Below are positions 29,514 through 31,728 of a stretch of 31,728 nt of DNA, one piece after another. The notes under the pieces are model-generated. The model was not told where the DNA came from and did not search any database. It saw only the letters and a list, made by a program, of their open reading frames with translations. The stretch is from a virus. The stretch's first letter is position 1; every line of letters starts with the position of its first letter. The stretch covers positions 1-31,728 of IMG/VR virus record IMGVR_UViG_3300030102_002564. One strand, 5' to 3'. The position numbers and the translations under genes were made by a program.

Positions 29514-30587
29514 ATGAAATTCAAGAATCTCGAATCCGATGATATCTTAATCTCACCGTTTCAAGTTCACAAAACTTTTACTGTGACAAATAATGATAGT
29601 GGTAGTGGGGTATATTCTGTACAAATAACTAAGGGAAGTGATTCTAACTTGTATGATTGGGATAATACATCACCATCAGTAACTTTATCAGGTAATCAAT
29701 ACTTTAAAATACCAACATACTATACAATTAATAATTTGTATTACCGTGACATAAATCAGATGTCAGGTCAAATTGATTATATTAAGGGTGTTCCTAAAAA
29801 TAAAAGTGCTATAGTAGAATATAGAAAGGTAAGACATCTTTATGATACGTCTGTAGAACCATCATCTATAAATTTACGTAGACCGTATACACGACAGTTA
29901 CATGATTCTGGTACTGTTGTTTCAGTTCCTCAAGAATTATATGGAGAATCTATTCGTAAAAATTCTGTCAGACTAACTGATAATAGTTCTAGTCCTCAGA
30001 TTATTCTTCAAGATGATGGTTATGGAAATTTATATGATGTTGCTTTTAGTTCTAGTTACTCACAAAGACAACCAGACAACAACGATAGTGGTAGTGTTGT
30101 TGGAAATATTTTTTATGATGATGGGTTTTTAGTTATTACAGATACTGGTTCGTATTCATCAGTTGGTGATGGTGTTTTTAATCTTAAATTTGATTCTACA
30201 CAAACAATATATGAAAGAGAATATATTTGTAGATTAGAAGAAGATGATTTCCTACATACTACCAATAGAAGTTTAAAGGTAGGACAGAGTGGTAGTATAT
30301 CATTTCATGGAACTGATTTTAACTCAAATACATTCATAGGTTCATATCAAGATGAATTTCCATATGAACTGATTGGTTTTGCTACAAATTCATTTCAAGA
30401 CAAACAGTACAAAATTGGAACAGAATTAATAGGTGAAGCCACACATTCTGATTTTGCTACATACATTACAACGATTGGTTTGTATAACGATAATGATGAA
30501 CTCATGGCAATAGGTAAAGTTGCAAAACCAATAAAAAATGATAAAGAAATGTCTCTTACATTTGTGGTAAGATTTGACACAAACTAA
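29514..30587 (+). CDS. Tail/adhesin-type virion protein B (357 aa), paralogue of A
   Basis: A 357-residue beta-rich protein. The N-terminal half is polar (FKNLESDDILISPFQVHKTF; DSNLYDWDNTSPSVTLSGNQ) and is not obviously related to protein A. The last part, with LEEDDFLHTTNRS and then TYITTIGLYNDNDELMAIGK VAKPI, is clearly related to the end of protein A. Duplication of a C-terminal module with divergent N-termini suggests parts of one appendage, each carrying the same attachment domain. GGGG lies nine bases before the ATG. A late-type element begins at its stop codon. Confidence 0.7.
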   Translation: MKFKNLESDDILISPFQVHKTFTVTNNDSGSGVYSVQITKGSDSNLYDWDNTSPSVTLSGNQYFKIPTYYTINNLYYRDINQMSGQIDYIKGVPKNKSAIVEYRKVRHLYDTSVEPSSINLRRPYTRQLHDSGTVVSVPQELYGESIRKNSVRLTDNSSSPQIILQDDGYGNLYDVAFSSSYSQRQPDNNDSGSVVGNIFYDDGFLVITDTGSYSSVGDGVFNLKFDSTQTIYEREYICRLEEDDFLHTTNRSLKVGQSGSISFHGTDFNSNTFIGSYQDEFPYELIGFATNSFQDKQYKIGTELIGEATHSDFATYITTIGLYNDNDELMAIGKVAKPIKNDKEMSLTFVVRFDTN

Positions 30588-30598
30588 TATTTATAGTT
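30587..30598 (+). promoter_or_regulatory. Candidate late promoter element (ATATTTATAGTT)
   Basis: Exact copy of the 12-mer at 1256-1267, located between protein B and the next gene, 28 bases before the ATG at 30626. Its first base is the last base of the upstream stop codon. Confidence 0.42.
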
Positions 30599-30625
30599 GT
30601 AAAGTTTTAAATAGGAGAAATTAAA

Positions 30626-30910
30626 ATGGCACATTTTACAGAAGCACAAGCTCAAGACTCAAAGTTAGAGTCGGCTAGAAAAGAGTTTACCGATGGTAAC
30701 TTTGCTTATTGGGTATTAAGAGTATCAGGTTCAGATGGACAATACCATCAGTTCGTTGACCACGAGTTAGCAGAGGATGCTAGTTTGACTCAGGTTAAGA
30801 ACAAGCTGATTGGACATATGACTGGTTCAGAATTTTATGTAGAACCAACACCACCAGTAATAAGTGGTTCATCTCATTTTGAGGATGACAAGGGGGATAC
30901 ACTCGGTTAA
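30626..30910 (+). CDS. Small hypothetical structural-module protein (94 aa)
   Basis: Not recognised. The protein has a helical start (FTEAQAQDSKLESARKEFTD) and a central beta stretch (YWVLRVSGSDGQYHQFVDHE), a likely small alpha/beta fold with a polar, Pro-rich end. AAATAGGAGA precedes the ATG. It is preceded by the late-type element and followed by the exported protein gene with the same leader, so they are probably co-expressed late. Confidence 0.65.
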   Translation: MAHFTEAQAQDSKLESARKEFTDGNFAYWVLRVSGSDGQYHQFVDHELAEDASLTQVKNKLIGHMTGSEFYVEPTPPVISGSSHFEDDKGDTLG

Positions 30911-30928
30911 TTAAATAGGAGAAAACAG

Positions 30929-31728
30929 ATGTTAAAGAAACTTGTAATTGGAATATTACTAACATCATCTCTGTTTGCTCAATTAGGTTTATCAAATTTC
31001 TTTAAGTACTCAACTGCTTATGGGAGTTTTAGTTTAAACGCACCAAGATACCAAGACGATAGATTTGCTATTGTCGGTGGATTATCCACTGGTGCTCTTG
31101 AGGTTGAAAGAACTGAAAGGGAATTGAAACCTGATTTTCAAACATCATTTGGACTTCGTAAGATTGGTAGATTCCAATACGAACCGAAGAGAGGTGTTAA
31201 GTCTGCTGGTAAGGGTGGAAAATGGTACGATGGTTCAGAACAGAACTCAAACGAAAGTGCTACGTTTGGTCCTGTAAAAGGATGGGAGTACTTAATCAAA
31301 TGGTCAGAAGGTAGACAATGGGGTAATGATTATGAAAACCAAGAGTATTGGTTAAGATACATTGGTGAATGGTTGATGATAAAGTTAGGTTGGACTGAAT
31401 TAGGTCTTGAGGATATTAGCTATGGACAAGGTGACATTAGAATACACCTTACACCTGAAGCACTAGGAGATAAGTTACACTTCTCTATCGGAGCTAAACA
31501 CAGACAACATCCAGTATATGGATTCGATGCTATGGTATTGGATACCACTTGGTACAAAGGACAATGGTGGAACTTTGCTGAGGATGCTTTCGGTATAGAT
31601 GATAACAGATGGTTCGATCCTACAATGGAGAATCCTGATACCTCTACTGGTTGGCATAGTCAACAACTTTACGAACTAGATCCTGTTACAGGTCAACTTA
31701 GACCGATAGAAGGACCTGGTCCTTTTTG
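30929..31728 (+). CDS. Exported envelope-type protein, runs off window end (partial)
   Basis: The frame is open to the last base with no stop, so it is incomplete. The N-terminus is a clear signal peptide: MLKKLVIGILLTSSLFAQ with cleavage expected after FA. The mature part is aromatic and charged, with IGRFQYEPKRGVKSAGKGGK, WEYLIKWSEGRQWGNDYENQ, EYWLRYIGEWLMIKLGWTEL and DKLHFSIGAKHRQHPVYGF, resembling beta-strand-rich outer-membrane or surface proteins of Gram-negative bacteria rather than virion proteins. It could alter the host envelope late in infection. AAATAGGAGA lies before the ATG. No family recognised. Confidence 0.78.
   Translation, partial: MLKKLVIGILLTSSLFAQLGLSNFFKYSTAYGSFSLNAPRYQDDRFAIVGGLSTGALEVERTERELKPDFQTSFGLRKIGRFQYEPKRGVKSAGKGGKWYDGSEQNSNESATFGPVKGWEYLIKWSEGRQWGNDYENQEYWLRYIGEWLMIKLGWTELGLEDISYGQGDIRIHLTPEALGDKLHFSIGAKHRQHPVYGFDAMVLDTTWYKGQWWNFAEDAFGIDDNRWFDPTMENPDTSTGWHSQQLYELDPVTGQLRPIEGPGPF

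Noticed and set aside
1-31728. CRISPR array, insertion sequence, or integrase
   Set aside because: No regularly spaced repeats, no transposase or recombinase motifs and no terminal inverted repeats were seen.

Overview
This window is part of the genome of a T4-like (contractile-tailed) bacteriophage, most likely marine and uncultured. The evidence is a run of recognisable T4-type genes: a late sigma factor of the gp55 kind, a baseplate hub of the gp5 kind, and baseplate wedge genes of the gp25 and gp6 kinds. Around them are very AT-rich, tightly overlapping small genes, nearly all on the + strand. The host cannot be named. A one-piece tmRNA, a CC..C..CPY leader of a type I associate with Bacteroidota, an exported protein with a cleavage site ending FAQ, and TAnnTT-type -10 boxes hint at the Bacteroidota/Marinimicrobia (FCB) side rather than a cyanobacterium or alphaproteobacterium. 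Strong Shine-Dalgarno sites argue somewhat against Bacteroidota.

Region by region. 1-2440: the end of an upstream gene, an acidic small protein, a large hairpin, an Hsp20 chaperone and a coiled-coil membrane protein. 2440-8480: the accessory region of small genes. It is driven by near-identical promoters (four here, a fifth at 11754) and includes several small proteins with Cys/His metal-site patterns, a three-part peptide deformylase fusion and an MBD4-like mismatch glycosylase. Between the second and third promoters (3371-3948) lies about 580 bases that read not as a gene but as one large structured RNA with its own promoter. 8480-8894: a complete one-piece tmRNA with an apparently very long tag reading frame. 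8941-11750: an exported 3D-domain protein, a DNA methyltransferase with SPPY motif, and a translationally coupled PLP-fold enzyme. 11754-13421: a promoter and two unrecognised genes. 13431-15453: an Rdx-like protein, an HD phosphohydrolase, a membrane-anchored small protein and the late sigma factor, closed by a strong bidirectional terminator. 15492-15713: the only convincing minus-strand gene, a two-helix membrane protein that may be a holin. 15867-30910: the virion module (hub, wedge, a DNRLRE-like protein, a 1494-residue protein with lectin-like domains, and two adhesin-like paralogues). 30929 to the end: an exported envelope-type protein running off the window.

The parts fit a T4-like programme. 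Host-like promoters would drive early genes for takeover and for protein and DNA maintenance (tmRNA, deformylase, Hsp20, glycosylase, methyltransferase). The gp55-like sigma factor would then switch on late genes. An ATATTTAT element recurs upstream of several late-type genes and may be the late promoter. The two RNAs are the most unusual content.
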